This document shows positions 29,959 to 42,306 of a stretch of 64,000 nt of DNA, piece by piece. This DNA is from Moelleriella libera RCEF 2490 (taxonomy: Eukaryota > Ascomycota > Sordariomycetes > Hypocreales > Clavicipitaceae). The first letter of the stretch is position 1. Each line of letters opens with the position of its first letter. The stretch lies in contig AZGY01000015.1 of the NCBI GenBank assembly GCA_001636675.1, positions 591,311-655,310 of the forward strand, in the 5' to 3' direction. Under the pieces are notes generated by a model. The model saw nothing but the letters and a program-made list of their open reading frames with translations, made no database searches and had not been told where the DNA came from. A program made the translations under genes and the position numbers.

Positions 29959-32900
29959 CGGCCGCCGGCGCTGCATATTCTTCGCCGACGTTCCTGCTAT
30001 GCATGGACGACCGTAGATGGCCAAGAAGAGGTCGGTTGGAGGGGGGGTTGGTCCGGGGCCGAATTGACGTCGACTGGGGGCGAGACTTGGGGGTGGGCGA
30101 TCCTCACCTAGCGCAACCTGGCTCAGGCTGGGTCCTTACCCCATGATGTGCGATAGCAGAGGATCCCGTCATCCTTGTTTGATGAACAGCAGGGAGGGGC
30201 CTTTCCAGACCGCCTGATCATATCATCCTTTCTCGAGAGGATGATTCCTCACTGCCTGCAAGCACGCACATACAATCAAACACCCGCGCGTGCGGCGGGA
30301 GAGGCTGAAGGGAGAAGGAAAGTCCCCCATCGGACCGCCCCACAGCACATCTCTGCAGTAGCATCGGGAGCCCGGTGCCCCGGCATCTGGGCCTGTAGCA
30401 GTGCCGCAGGAGGAAACGTGCTGCATCTTCAGCTGCCTGTGATGCTGATTGGCCGATTGGAAAGGCAGCATTTCGCCGTCACGTCCAACGGCCTGCGCAG
30501 TGTCAAATCTACCTACTAAATGGACTCAAATGTCTGCATGCATATCAAGAAGCAACCGTTCTAATGCGAATACCAGGATGCATGGCGCGAACAGCGGCTT
30601 CTCCGATCCGTACCAGCGTGATCTCTGGATGAGAATAGCGAACGCAGCTCACCACCTCGGAGCATTCCTGTTAGATGTGCATCTATTCTATTTTGCCGCA
30701 TCAGCGTATAAGTGTCATCCATCTCCAACAGCATACCTCAAGACTGGCTTTAGAATAGAGCAACTTTTAATCACTGCCTGACAGCCCCGATGCTGGTCGG
30801 ATCAATTCACAACACTGAAAACCTAGAAGCCCAGTATATTGAGACATGTGTTGGCTTTCACATAATCTAGAGATGAGCGGAAACGGCAAGTGGCGCAGGA
30901 AGCCAGGCTCACGCGACGCTCTGAGTCCAGGTTCCGAAGCGTCGGCCTTCCCCAGAGCTCAAAGCTCGTCACGCCAAGAAATGAAGAACACGAGGCCAAA
31001 TTGGCTCGAGGAGAAATTCGGGCATTCGAATCAGATGTCTATAAAGGGCGACCCGAACGCATTGACTTCAACCATGTCGCTGAAGTCCGCCGCATTACAG
31101 AACTTGATTCGCGGCAGAGCTGCTCTGGAGAGAACCAGTGAGCTACTGTCAAAAGCTCGCAACCCCAAAGGAGCTCGAGCGACCTTAACAAGGTTGCTGC
31201 GATATCACACAAGCTCTGAAGCTTGAGCTCACACCTAAGTTTCTTGTACCGTGTTATCGTGCCCATCCGTAGACTCGAGGCCTCAGCAGGGAGATGAAAA
31301 TAACCTGGTCTCGCTCGTTTCACCAGTCTTGCCAGGCATGCTGAGAGAGCCAAAGATTGTCTGCCACGGTGACACTCAGACTCACATCCTCAGGAAGGTC
31401 TCCAGGGAATTGCGTGAGCTTCTGATCGCGACTCCGATGAGCCCAGTATGGCTTGGGGCTGGTTACGTTGCGAGAATATCGAGGTGCTGTGAGGCTGCCA
31501 AATGAATCATGGCAATGGATGATAGAACATGAAGAAACTTCTTCGCGAAATTCGCTCCTCGTGAACAACAGTGACTAACCTTAAGCGTCAAGGCTTGCCC
31601 TGCGGTCTTCTTGGATCGACAGTCGCCTTGAGGGCTGTTAAATCGAAACTCGGATTGTGTATGAGCGCAGCCTACAGGGTATGTCCACGGAGGGAAATCA
31701 ACAGATGTCAATTCACGGTTCAGATGCTTCGGAGACGGCAGAAATGGTAATATTCCGCCCAGAACAACAAAAGCCCCGATGCCACCGACAGTTGACAGCA
31801 TGAATGAATATACCGCCGAATATTAGTACGAAAAAGATAGTATTTGGCGAGAAATATCTGCAATCACTGCCAACAATGCAACGCACCCCGACACCATTGA
31901 TCATTAGGCCGCAGTCGAGATTGAGCGAAAGGGAAAAAAACGTGAAGAGTTAAGCCCGTTAAGAGTGGCATATCTTCCGCGAAAGAGGCCGTAAATTGTG
32001 TGCGGTTGTAACAGCGCGATATGACTGCGCTGGCGACCTTTCTGCCTCGCCTTGAAGCGGCCGCACCTGCCTTCCTCTTGGGACCAATTGCGACGAGTCT
32101 ATCGCCGTGCATCACGCATTGTACTCCACACATGGTTCTCCGCATTGACAGTCTGTAATGTGAGCAGCCTCCAGTCTCCCGGAGGGACGCTATTGACGTC
32201 CACGTGGGCCGAGCACGCTGGCGAAAGAACAGCAGCATCAACCAAATGAACTCTACGGAATGAGCCTGTCAAAAGGCTGTTATGAGCTTCTCTCGCTCAT
32301 TACTCCCAAGTGGTGATGTGTTGCAAATATGAGAAACTATCAGGCAGCAGCAACGCTCGAAACTGGCCGATTTGACAACGTTATCCGCGAGAGCGGATGA
32401 ACTCACGATTCGATGAGTCATCCGATAGAGCCAATGAATCAGTCTGACACCAAGAAAGGGGGTCTACAATACGAACTCACAATCGACGAAAAGCCCGGCC
32501 AAACCCCGACGCTCTGGTCCCCAGAAATGGGGCGCTGCGGATCGCCTGACTTGGGCATGCAGGCGCAAATGAGAGGCGTAAGCATGAGACCCTTTGCGTT
32601 GCGAAACATCAACGACCGTCATCTCCGAATCCTCGGGCCAATTGCTTACCGTCCGAGATGGCCTATGTACAGTACAATACGGAGGACGAGACGCGTTCAA
32701 TTCTTTGGAGGGCTCGCCGTTTTTCGCGTTTTCACGTGATATAACAGCAATCCTTCGATGCTCTTGTTTACATTGTGCACGTCTGACAAAATGACGCTGA
32801 CGTAGATGGCGCTGCTGCAGGGGCGAAGCGAAGTGGCTGCGACGTGCAGTAGGCCAAAGGCCATCCTGGCAAGCACAGCATGAGGTGACTTCTTTCTTTT

Positions 32901-35380
32901 TCTTCTTATGAATTGTGGATCCGGAATCATCAGACTCTCGCGAACCTGTATTGTATGTACGTAGGGCACATGTGTACGAAATACAATGTGTACAGAATAC
33001 ATTATTCGACAAAAAAGGGTCGAGTTGTGGAATTGTCATCGCAGTTCCAGACCTGCTTGTGTTATTGTGCTGCGAGCCAAGGGGTTCTATTCGTGAGGGG
33101 AGGAATGAATTCATCTTGCGTGTCCGTAATCCTATCGAGTCCGGGAACACTGGCTGCAAATGGAAAATCCCGCGAAAGGAGAGGAGCGTCTTGACGGCAA
33201 ATTTGCTCGCAAACACGCAAATATACAATGCGTGTCCGAACCATCTCTGGAGCGTAGACTTGTGTGCTCTGGAATGTTGCCAGCTCGAGGAGCCTGTGGA
33301 GGGAACCAGCCAGATTCGGCCGCGGACAGATAGTGGATGCGAGACGGAAATAGCACGAGGGTGAGGCAAAGAGGGACCTCGGGTGCAGCGGGTAATCTCT
33401 GCAGCAGTCGCAGGGCATTTTGAAGCATACATTAGTATTCCGTAGAAGAGGGATGAATCCTACACTATATACGAAAATCTTTTCACACTCCGCAGGCTAA
33501 ATGGTGACGAAAGGGGCGGCATTTCCTTCCTCCTTTGCGAGCGCAGAGCGCCGCTCAACTGAGAACACATTGCTTTTCTCGATGACTGGTGTCAATATCG
33601 GCACTTGTGCCTGGAAATCTCCGTGCTCAAAAACAAAAAAAAGTTTTGCAGGCCGGGTCTTGTCAGCCAGGACACCACGATGCGGGATGGCGTTCGCCAA
33701 AGAAAATGATGTCTCTCAGCACGTCGGCTGCGTCCTCTCCCCCTGAGACCCACACTTTGATCGACATGATATGTACTCCGTACCTTCAAACACCAAGACT
33801 GTATCCTATTCGCCGTGCCCGTATGTACTTACCTGGTAGTGCGTAGGCATATGCTGAGTCGTAGCTGTGGTGCATTGGAAGTAGTGGACCGAGTCCGGAT
33901 AAATCGAACTGAGCACTGCGATAGGTGCCGGCAAGATACAGATGGTAATGTGGTCCGGCCTCATTGCTTCCTTCACATGTCAGCGCCTGAGCATGATCAT
34001 CCTAGGTGATTTGTGCATGTGTATGTATGTGCCTGCCAACAATAAGTGGACGCTTATCGCTTGTGCCAGATACTCGAGGATGCTGATCCGTGAGCTGGTA
34101 CGACAGGACCCCGGCGTAGATGCCCCCCTTAGCGCTGTGCGTGATTAATTTCAAGGCGTCACAATCGACTAGTCGCCATGCAATTGAGTGTCGCATCGAC
34201 GCTGAACACGACCCGATGGGTTCCAGCCTCGGACACGACAAGCGCCGCCAGCTTGCAGATGCACATTTGATATTGGCTGGCGCCGTGCATGCATGTCTGG
34301 GTCCGCCGAGGGTGGGCCGCAGCGCACTAACGCTAACTCCAAACGGACTCTGGAGGGGGGTAGACCACTTATCGCCAGTTCAGGCAAAGGGCAGACCACC
34401 ATCTCCTCTATTGTCCGTCTGATCAAGCTGCCTTCCTTGCACGACTGGAAACAAATCCAAGGTTTTGCCCAGGCCATTAGTGCTGCCCGCCACGGCTATC
34501 CGGCCAGCGGATCCCCGGCAGGGTGGGACAGCGACGGCTCGTTTCCTCATGTAAAACCGCGCAGTCGTTGGGTGGTCGAGGGGCACGACGGCGCCAGTTT
34601 ACATCAAATAGCTGCGTCGACGGACTCGAGCGATTCTATTTTCCGAATAAACATACGAATAATCGCGATTCTAAGCCCGTGGCGCTTGACGAATCCCACG
34701 ATGCGCATTGCGCTGTTGGTGTCTAGAGTCGGATGGCGGTGGTTTTGCGAGATTGTTGCGGGAAGCGTCCTTGTCTCAAGTCAGCCATGCGGTATGATGC
34801 CGCCGGATTCCAGACATAATCTGCACCAATCTGCAGAATCCCCTGTTTCTCGTGCAAGCTCCCATTTTTTAAAAATCTCGCCCTCGCTTCGATACACGGA
34901 TCCCTGGACATTCCTCGCTGTTGCAAAGCACATAGGGCAAGAGGCGTACACAATGAACGTATTGTGATGCTTTCAAGAGGGGCCCTTCGCACGTTATCAA
35001 TAGATGGACCTGGTACGTAGTTGCGGAGCTGTTGCTCGTCAATCCTGTGCAGACAACAGACACAGACCATTCATCGCCACTCGGTCGTCTTGTCATCGCA
35101 TTGGCCCGTGCTCTCCTCTCTGCCTTGGCTTGTCAGGTTTGGGCACAGAGGGCGCGTCGGCAGTGATTGAGTTCAACTGGTCTCTCTTGTTTCCGCATTT
35201 GCTTTTGCACGAAAGCTTCTGTTAGGCACTCGCAGCCATCACCGGGTGGTAAAAAAATTCCACTTGTCTCTGGTTTCCGCTGGGCCCTGGACTTGACTTG
35301 ATCTGCTCTCATCTCCGCTTTCCGCTTGGTATAGATCGGCGTGGCCAGGCTCCGCCCGTCCCACCCCTGCCCTTGTCTGC
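29959..35380. other. Gene-poor interval of about 5.4 kb
   Basis: Many overlapping ORFs are present, the longest at 32464-33432 (minus) and 34293-34967 (plus), but none shows a domain, good start context or codon periodicity that I can recognise. Two overlapping plus-strand frames around 30846-31226 encode a short Lys/Arg/Glu-rich peptide and may be a remnant. Nothing firm can be annotated. Confidence 0.5.
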
Positions 35381-36889
35381 GAAATCCATGTTTTTTCTCC
35401 CTCTCAAACTGCACCAAGCAATCAGTGTGTCCACCCGCAGCCGCTCTCTCGTTCCCATCTGCATACGGAAGCAGGGAAGGGAAAAAAAAAAACAGAGAGC
35501 ATCGAATTGCATGCTCTCCCTCTCTGTGCGTGCCGTGCCTACGCACTTGACACATGTGTCATGAACATTGCAAATACACGCCCTCTGGCCGTCCATCACT
35601 CGTGCGCCAGTCCATCCGGCCCCGCAAGTTGTATTGTACGGAGCCTGACCTGGACTGGCCTCTCCACCTGGCATCGATGTTTCTTGTTGTTTTGTTGGTT
35701 GGTACATAGTGCCTGCCGCTCGGCTTGCCTCATCCCCCCAATTTTGCTGCCCACACCGGACATCAGCCAGCCAACCAGCCAGCCTGTCGTCGGCCGCCTG
35801 TCAAAGCAGCCCGGTCTGGTGTGGCCGAGCCTACCACCTCTTGTCATCATCACTCGCTGTTTTACCTCGTTGATCTTCTATGCTTGCCCGTTCCCTTTTG
35901 CCTCCTGTGTCCCTCTTATCTCCAGTCGCACCTCCTCCTCCTCCACCTCCTCCTGTCCCTCTTCCTCCTCTTCCCACTGCTGGAAACTGTCCCAATCACT
36001 CTCCTTTCCCCCTTCTCATTGTTCCCTATTGTTAGGTCTGTCTTTTGCCGGCTCCAATCGCAATCGTTTCCTCCGGAGATTGGATCGCATTTCCTATCTG
36101 CTTTGATTGCCGTGTTCCAGTCCGAGTTTGTTGTGTTTTGACTGTTTGCGGTCCTTCCCAACATTCCAGTCCTCGAGACTGGCCAACCCACCGGTATACA
36201 CAGGCCACACGCGCTATACTCGACGCCGCGCCGTCACACCTAGGCCATTCGCGCATCCGACATAGCTCATCGAGCTTTGCAGAGGAACGTTTCAGGCAAC
36301 GCTTGTGATCTTGTCTGCCGATGCTGCCAATTTCACCAATTGTGCACTCAGCTTCTCAGTGGAAGACGACCAAGGACGACATTTGAGAGTCAACTGTTCT
36401 TCCCCCTTCAATCGATTAGTCGACTGTCGCGCTTTCCGATTTGCGTTTTTTGCACTAATCGCTTTGCCGACTCTTACACCTCGACGACTTCACGGATACA
36501 ACCTCGTTGACGGCTGTTCACGCGGTCTTTGCAACCACTCGCCTTCGTCCTCTTGTTGAAATACCAACCAAAGTGAGGACGGAAGTCGCAGCTCGCGGAG
36601 GACTGCGTCATCAAGAAGTCGGATGCTGTAAAATGTTCGCCATCGAATCGAAGTAACATCCAGGAACTTAACGCTTATCGGACTTGTGATGGCAAAGACT
36701 CTTTGAAGACGTTCTTCAGCCTTTGTTGTGCGGTGCCTTTCCATTTTTTAGCTACTCCTCCGTAAGTACTCAATAGTCGGCGAATTTGGAGAATTATTGC
36801 GTGCTGCGCCATATGATGACTCTACTACTGTTTCGCACCCTTTACTGACAAATATCTCAGGCATAAAACGAGGTTGAAACATTTCCGTG
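35381..36889 (+). promoter_or_regulatory. Long pyrimidine-rich promoter/leader of the WSC gene
   Basis: The plus strand is strongly rich in C and T, most clearly at 35925-36020 (CCTCCTCCTCC-type runs). This is typical of promoters and long 5' leaders of strongly expressed fungal genes. Open frames in it are Ser/Pro/Cys-rich artefacts of the composition. A 5' UTR intron may be present but was not resolved. Confidence 0.5.
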
Positions 36890-38501
36890 ATGGCCTTTTC
36901 AAGCATGACGGGCGCCTGCAAAATGGCCAGCCTCTTGGTTGTGGCTGCTGGCTGGGCTGGCTCCATCACTGCGGCGTTCGACGTCGGTCTCTGTGCTACC
37001 CTCAACACCGCGTCCATGGACAAGAGTATGTTCCTCGAATCGTGTAACGAAACATTCCGCGCCGCGAAACTTGACTAATCGGGGCTTTCGGCTAGATATC
37101 AGCATGTTCCAGACGAATGGCCTCTGCCACGATTTTTGCGGACCCCAAGGCTATGCCTACGGAGTAACACAGTCCAACAGTTGCTGGTGCTCCAATTACA
37201 CTCCGGCTCAGTCGAGCCAAGTCAGCAAATCCAAGTGCAATACGGATTGTCCAGGCTATCCCTCAGAAAAGTGTGGTGGCGCTGGCCTATTTGCGTATGT
37301 TGTTGTAATAGGAGTTGCTCCTTCGGGCACCAAAGGGGCAGGAGACGGAAGCTCATCAACGAGCATTCCCGACGTAAGTTTATCCTTCACTTGTCTTCGA
37401 TGTTGTCCTCAACATGTTCCTCGTTCGTTTTGCTTGCTTGTGCTTGGGCGTTTAGTCGTTGCGGCCAGCTTGACTGTCTCACCTTCACTACACATCTTCA
37501 TTGATATCGTCGCCGCCTTCCCCCGATGTTCGTTCTATCGAAAATTTTGTCTTCCTGCGTTATATGTGTTGCAGCATGACAGAGATCGCAGGTTTCCTCG
37601 CAAGGCCATTTGGTCATGCGTGGAATCACCACTCTGCGTTTGTGTGGCGTTGACACCTGAGACGGGCAGGCCTCGACTTCATCCACGTCGTCTTCATCCA
37701 GCTTGTCAATATTTACGAGCAGCAGTGTCAGCAGTGTCAGCAGTGCCAGCAGTAGCACTTCCACTGTAGGCCTGCCCCTTCCTGTCTCATCGGCACAGCG
37801 CGATCCCATTCCATGTCTTCCCTTTGTACAATAAGCCATTCTCCCTCGATGGACCACGGATCGCAATCTATTCTGATATGGTTGACAATTTTCTAACTTG
37901 ATTGCAGTCTTCATCAACAACGCCTTCGATATCATCGGCGTCATCGGCGTCGTCAACATCCTCATCGTCCACATCGACGACTGAGAGGCCGACGTCTAAA
38001 ATCCAGACGGTAACGGCTGATGGCACAATCAAGACAGTCACCATCATTCCGACAGAAACTGGACGCGCCGTCGGAGAGAATCAGACCATCACTGTCCACG
38101 ACAACGGGCTGCAAACTGGCGCTGTTGTTGGTATTGTCGTTGGAGTTGTGATAGGCGTGCTGCTAATAGCGGGAGCGATTATGTTCTTCTATTTCAAGCG
38201 CAAGAAGCAACAGCAGCAAGAAGACTATCAAGACGACCCAAGCATTCGTGGCAGCTCTTCTGGGATGATGGGCTCGAGCAGGCCAGAAATGTCACGAGCA
38301 CCCGGCTCTCCCGGATCGACTGGGAATCGAAGCGGCAACCTGCAAGTCGACCCACGAATGGACCCCTTCCAGCAAAGCCTCTATGCTCGTAATGGCAGTC
38401 GGGAAAGTGTTGGCACGTTACGTGACGATCACGATTACTCGCGAAGAATACAACAGCCGAAGGTTCTACGTGCTACGAACCCGGACCCGGATGTCGATTG
38501 A
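36890..38501 (+). CDS. WSC-domain cell-wall stress sensor, type I membrane protein
   Basis: Exons 36890-37025, 37096-37373 and 37908-38501 give 335 residues. A signal peptide (about residues 1-29) leads into one WSC domain with Cys pattern CHDFCGPQGYAYG, CWCSNY, CNTDCPGY and KCGG (about 35-125). A Ser/Thr-rich mucin-like stalk follows, then one transmembrane helix (GAVVGIVVGVVIGVLLIAGAIM) and a cytosolic tail of about 100 residues starting KRKKQQQQ. WSC sensors detect cell-wall stress and signal through Rho1 and the Pkc1/MAPK wall-integrity pathway. The second intron is 534 nt, unusually long, and contains an in-frame Ser-rich segment (37670-37765) that could be an extra exon. With it the protein would be 367 residues. 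Confidence 0.9.
37670..37765 (+). other. Possible 96-nt cassette exon (Ser/Thr-rich) within WSC intron 2
   Basis: The segment is preceded by GGGCAG and followed by GTAGGC, has phase 0 at both ends, and would encode 32 residues that are mostly Ser and Thr (ASTSSTSSSSS...). That matches the stalk encoded by the next exon. The donor is weak, so alternative splicing or intron retention are both possible. Confidence 0.5.
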
Positions 38502-40316
38502 GATAGCTCTGGCGTATTGTACTGCGACGTGCATCCTGCCACTCCGGCTCACCTGATCCTCCCCTAATTTTCAACTTATTTTTATTTTTTGGACAGACAT
38601 CGAAGATCTCGAGGTAGTGGATCAGATTCATCGTTTCGCTCCTCATCAAACAGCATTGGACACGGGTTTGGCTTTTGCAAATAGGCATATGATGCTGAAT
38701 CATAACCATGGTGTCGACACTTTTCGAGCATAGCGCGAGATTGGAAGATTCTGAGGAACCTTCTCGGTATCAGACACAGGGAGCGGCACCCACGGAAGAT
38801 TCGAAGTCAACGGGCTCCGCATCGGTGACCAGATCGAATGAAGCTCCTTAAACTTTTACGACTCTCAAACCGAAGACGGTATCAATCAGCTATAATACTC
38901 GACTTGCATTAAGCGGCATTATTGGAAAGGCGTATATATCCTGAAGCAAGGAATGCTTGGCATGCGGCACCTCTTTTTTGTACATAAAGCATTGCGTATG
39001 GCACGTACTAGCGTGCGGATTAGCCAGTTACATTTTGTTGGATCCGACAGGAGATGACTTTAGCGAAGCAATTGGACACCTGATATATTCCCATTATGAC
39101 ATCATGACGCGAACAACTTGTGCATAAAGTCGCTGTCAGTTGCTGCAACCAAAAAATGATCTTGATTTCGGGGGTTTGCCACATGTGCCGAAGTAAATGG
39201 AGCAAATTGAGAATACCAGTGGTGCACGCTGCTTTCGCGAGGAAATAAGGCGCGCTCGATACTTGAGTCGTCGCGGGGTTCATGCTGCAGCTGCATCAGA
39301 GGTAGCGAAAGACCGACCTCTTTTATGCTGAGCCATCTTCCTATTTCATTGCAGCCGTAACAGAGCCTGGTCGCACGTGATATGTAGTACGAAGCAATAC
39401 TGCACTGTGCTTGACGCGGCATGTGGTGATGCGGTACATCAACGGAAGTGAAAGCTGTGGACGTGCGGATAGAGGCGTTGACGACGTATGCATCCAACCA
39501 TTTGGTCGCCCAGTACAGCTCTCGCGACGCACGAATTGCAAGAGCATGCAAATGCCTCCTACTGCAATTGACCCAAATGGTGAGACATGGGTTCAATCAA
39601 AGCAAGGCCACTCGCGGTGACGATCCTCCTGACAATGACGAACCCTGGGGAGCAGAAAGTCAGCAGTAGGGTTTATCGATATAAGCGGTTCTACAGCATC
39701 AGGGGTTGCAATTGTCCAAGGAGTCATAGAGTCTCAAGCGAGTTCCCCGGCGCTTGTCGGACCGATTGAACAAGGTAGAGCTGGCGATTGGTTCTGTGCT
39801 TGAGTATGCAACGCCGTTCTGTGGAGTCGCCATCATTGTATTTCGCGATTTAAGAGGCTCTTCACCAGAGACAAAGTACCGTTATGTGGATGGCATTGCA
39901 GACATCCTGGTCTTGTCGAGGCTGGGTACACTGCATTATGGCTTGGCTTGGCATGACAGTCTGGGATAGAACGTTGTTCAAAGTAGCCTTGCAAAGTCAA
40001 TGGACGGACAGGCGAATGGGAGCGGCTGATCAAGCTTGCGGACTGCTGGAGAAAGTCCGTCTTACTAAGATCTTGCCATACTGTCGCCCATTATTGATCC
40101 AGAACCCCCGCTGAGACCGTCTGAACAATCTCGTGATTGCCCCCGCGCTTCGCGTGCGGACAGCACGGCTTACAGGCTCGCGCTCACGGCACGAAGGATG
40201 CACCGCCACGAGATATCATCGTCGAGGGGCAAAGATTGATACTTCACTGGAGACACCGGAGTGTGAACCTCCAAGCCCTCCTCTGATGGAAGTGAGAAAA
40301 CTTGAGACTGGGGTGT
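38502..40316. other. Intergenic, 1.8 kb
   Basis: The 3' regions of the WSC gene (plus) and of the first Zn2Cys6 gene (minus) converge here. A minus-strand frame at 39102-39596 is open for 164 codons but has no recognisable domain and is overlapped by plus-strand frames; I do not call it. Confidence 0.5.
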
Positions 40317-41669
40317 TCAAGGCGTCAAAAGACTGCGACAATTGCTCGTCTCGAGCAGAGAGCAATACTTTTCGATCCAGGCTCCGCAGGCCTTGAAATC
40401 GGGCGGCACGCGAGCGACCAAGTCTCTCGCCCACGAAATGATGACGCGCTTCCGAGCCGGGAACTTGATGTGCTCCGTGCTCGAGACGCAAAATGGACCA
40501 AGCACGTAGTCGAGAAGAAACATGTGAATCATGAGTAATTGTGCGGGGTAGTTTTCGGGGCTGACGAATGCAGCGAATGTATCGTTGTCGAAGAAGCAAT
40601 GCGCCCTCCACAGATCAGCATGCGCCCGCCAAGCTGGAAACGTAATAAGCTGACTGCAAAATAGTCGTCAATGGTCGGTCGGTCATCAGCGACGTACCTT
40701 GGAGTGAGGAGATTCGAAGTCCCTCGATGGTGGCTATAATTTTCTGGCAGTATAGCACTTCATGAGGCTTGTCGCACAGTGGCTCAATATGTTTCACCGA
40801 TTGTAGGAATTCATTGGGTATCTGAAAATCTTTTGGCTCCTCGCTCACGACCTGAGAAAGGGCTTCATTGTGGCTCTCGTTGGTGAAGGACGAGAAGAGT
40901 GAGGATTTGTGACCGGGAATGACGAATGCCCATATCAAAGCGCCAGCTCTGGTGATGGTCATATATTCTGCCATACCGTCGGGCAGCAGCGATGTTTGTG
41001 TGGCTAAACAAATGATGGCTGCGAACAGAGCATCGGCAGAGTCCGAGTCTGCGGGAGGATTGAGGAACTGTTCATTTACCAATGTGATCGCTTTTACTCT
41101 ATGATTCAGAGCCTGAGAGGTGTAGTCAGCGTTTCCATGCTGTGTGAGATGCGTAGCGCCAAGACCCAGGATCGCGTGAGCCAAGCATTCGGACTAGATC
41201 GGACGGTCAATATGATTTCGCGCCCTTTGACCTTCGTAAGGTTGTTCGCGGTCCTTACTTGATAAGACATGCCAGCACACTTCCCCCAAACTTCATCAGC
41301 GCGTATTGGGAGCGTTGGAAAAGCCACTGTCAAAAACCTGTGAAAAAATTGCAAATCCGCCAAGGATAACGTTGAGGAAATGACTGGAGTTGAGAGAGTC
41401 CCAGAAGCTACTGCTGGATAATCGCAAAGCAGGCCGAGGCGAAGACATGGTGAGCAGGACGGACGAAGCTCATTGCATTTGACCCGTCGTCGCTTGCAAT
41501 TGAAGCATCCCAGCCGAGATTTGAAGTGGCCGCGACGAGACAAAGTCTGCCCCCTGGTCGCAGGTATGATCTCTGCCACGGCAGTGGTTGAGTCGCTACT
41601 ACTACCACTGGATCCGGCGCGTAATGGTTGCGAAGTGTCTGTTTCCTCACGCGAGGCCACGCGATTCAT
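40317..41669 (-). CDS. Zn2Cys6 transcription factor, Upc2-like, three exons
   Basis: Exons 41669-41259, 41193-40698 and 40633-40317 give 407 residues in frame with GT-AG introns of 65 and 64 nt. The binuclear zinc cluster is CX2CX6CX6CX2CX6C at C55, C58, C65, C72, C75 and C82. It is followed by a basic linker and a fungal-specific regulatory domain (PF11951-like), recognised by AILGLGATHLTQHG and the ISSLQAWRAHADLW segment. The second splice was chosen because it restores the AWRAHADLW stretch. The class includes sterol regulators such as Upc2 but also many with unknown targets. A second Zn2Cys6 gene lies about 640 nt upstream on the same strand. Confidence 0.82.
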
Positions 41670-42306
41670 GCTGTAGAGTCTGTGAGCGGACTCAAAGCGG
41701 ATTCAGAGAGAAACGAAGCGTGCGCATAGGTTCATTGCAAGCATGCGAGACAGTAAAGATGGGCTGGTGAAGATCCATGGACGCGGCCGAATGTGTTAAT
41801 GATCTGCAACTATCGCAAGATTCATCAATTGAGTAGAGTCGCGCCATCTTCACGTGACATGCGATCGCGCCGAATTCGAAAAAGGCGATAGCTCCAAGCT
41901 TCTAGAGTCCGCCTACAACTGGTAGCGCAAGACCAGACTTGTCTCTGGACCACTCAAGAAGCGCTTACAAGATTCCCTGTGAATTCACGGTTTTTGCTAG
42001 CAATGCTACGCTCCAGGACGACTTACTTCCCGTACGCACCAATTGGAATTGAGGAAGCCCAGGAGAGGCTCTTCTTGTTCTTTGCGCTTGCTAGGCGGGT
42101 GTTCACGAAGCCTGGCTAGCACTGATGTTGCCATTGCTATGCGAAATGCATGAGAAAGGCAAGCGTGAATACCCGAATTCGAGAATGGCGACTCAGAAAT
42201 TGTAGGTTGTGGAGACTGCCGATGACCATCAAATGAGGGCCACACTTCGGTCACGAAACCCGTAAAGGTAACTACTTACCCAGCGCGGCCATTGCAATAT
42301 ACCTGT
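41670..42306. other. Intergenic between the two Zn2Cys6 genes
   Basis: This is the probable promoter of the first regulator and terminator region of the second. No ORF with support was found. Confidence 0.5.

Noticed and set aside
32464..33432. 322-codon minus-strand open frame
   Set aside because: No domain, low-information composition (Ser/Arg/His rich), and overlapped by several plus-strand frames. Length alone does not support it.
34293..34967. 224-codon plus-strand open frame
   Set aside because: No recognisable family or start context; similar open frames occur on the other strand. Treated as chance.
35507..36106. Ser/Pro/Cys-rich plus-strand open frame
   Set aside because: It is a by-product of the pyrimidine-rich leader, which yields Ser, Pro, Leu and Phe codons in every frame.
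36939..37769. Long plus-strand frame through the WSC gene
   Set aside because: It is in the wrong frame for the WSC signal peptide and domain. Only its last part, at 37670-37765, coincides with the possible cassette exon.
39102..39596. 164-codon minus-strand open frame
   Set aside because: No family resemblance; overlapping plus-strand frames of equal quality; lies between two convergent gene ends.
40634..40697. Shorter 3' splice at TTGCAG for the last intron of the Upc2-like gene
   Set aside because: It gives a 45-nt intron and a frame that stops soon after; the later acceptor TTTCCAG restores the AWRAHADLW segment and the full C-terminus.
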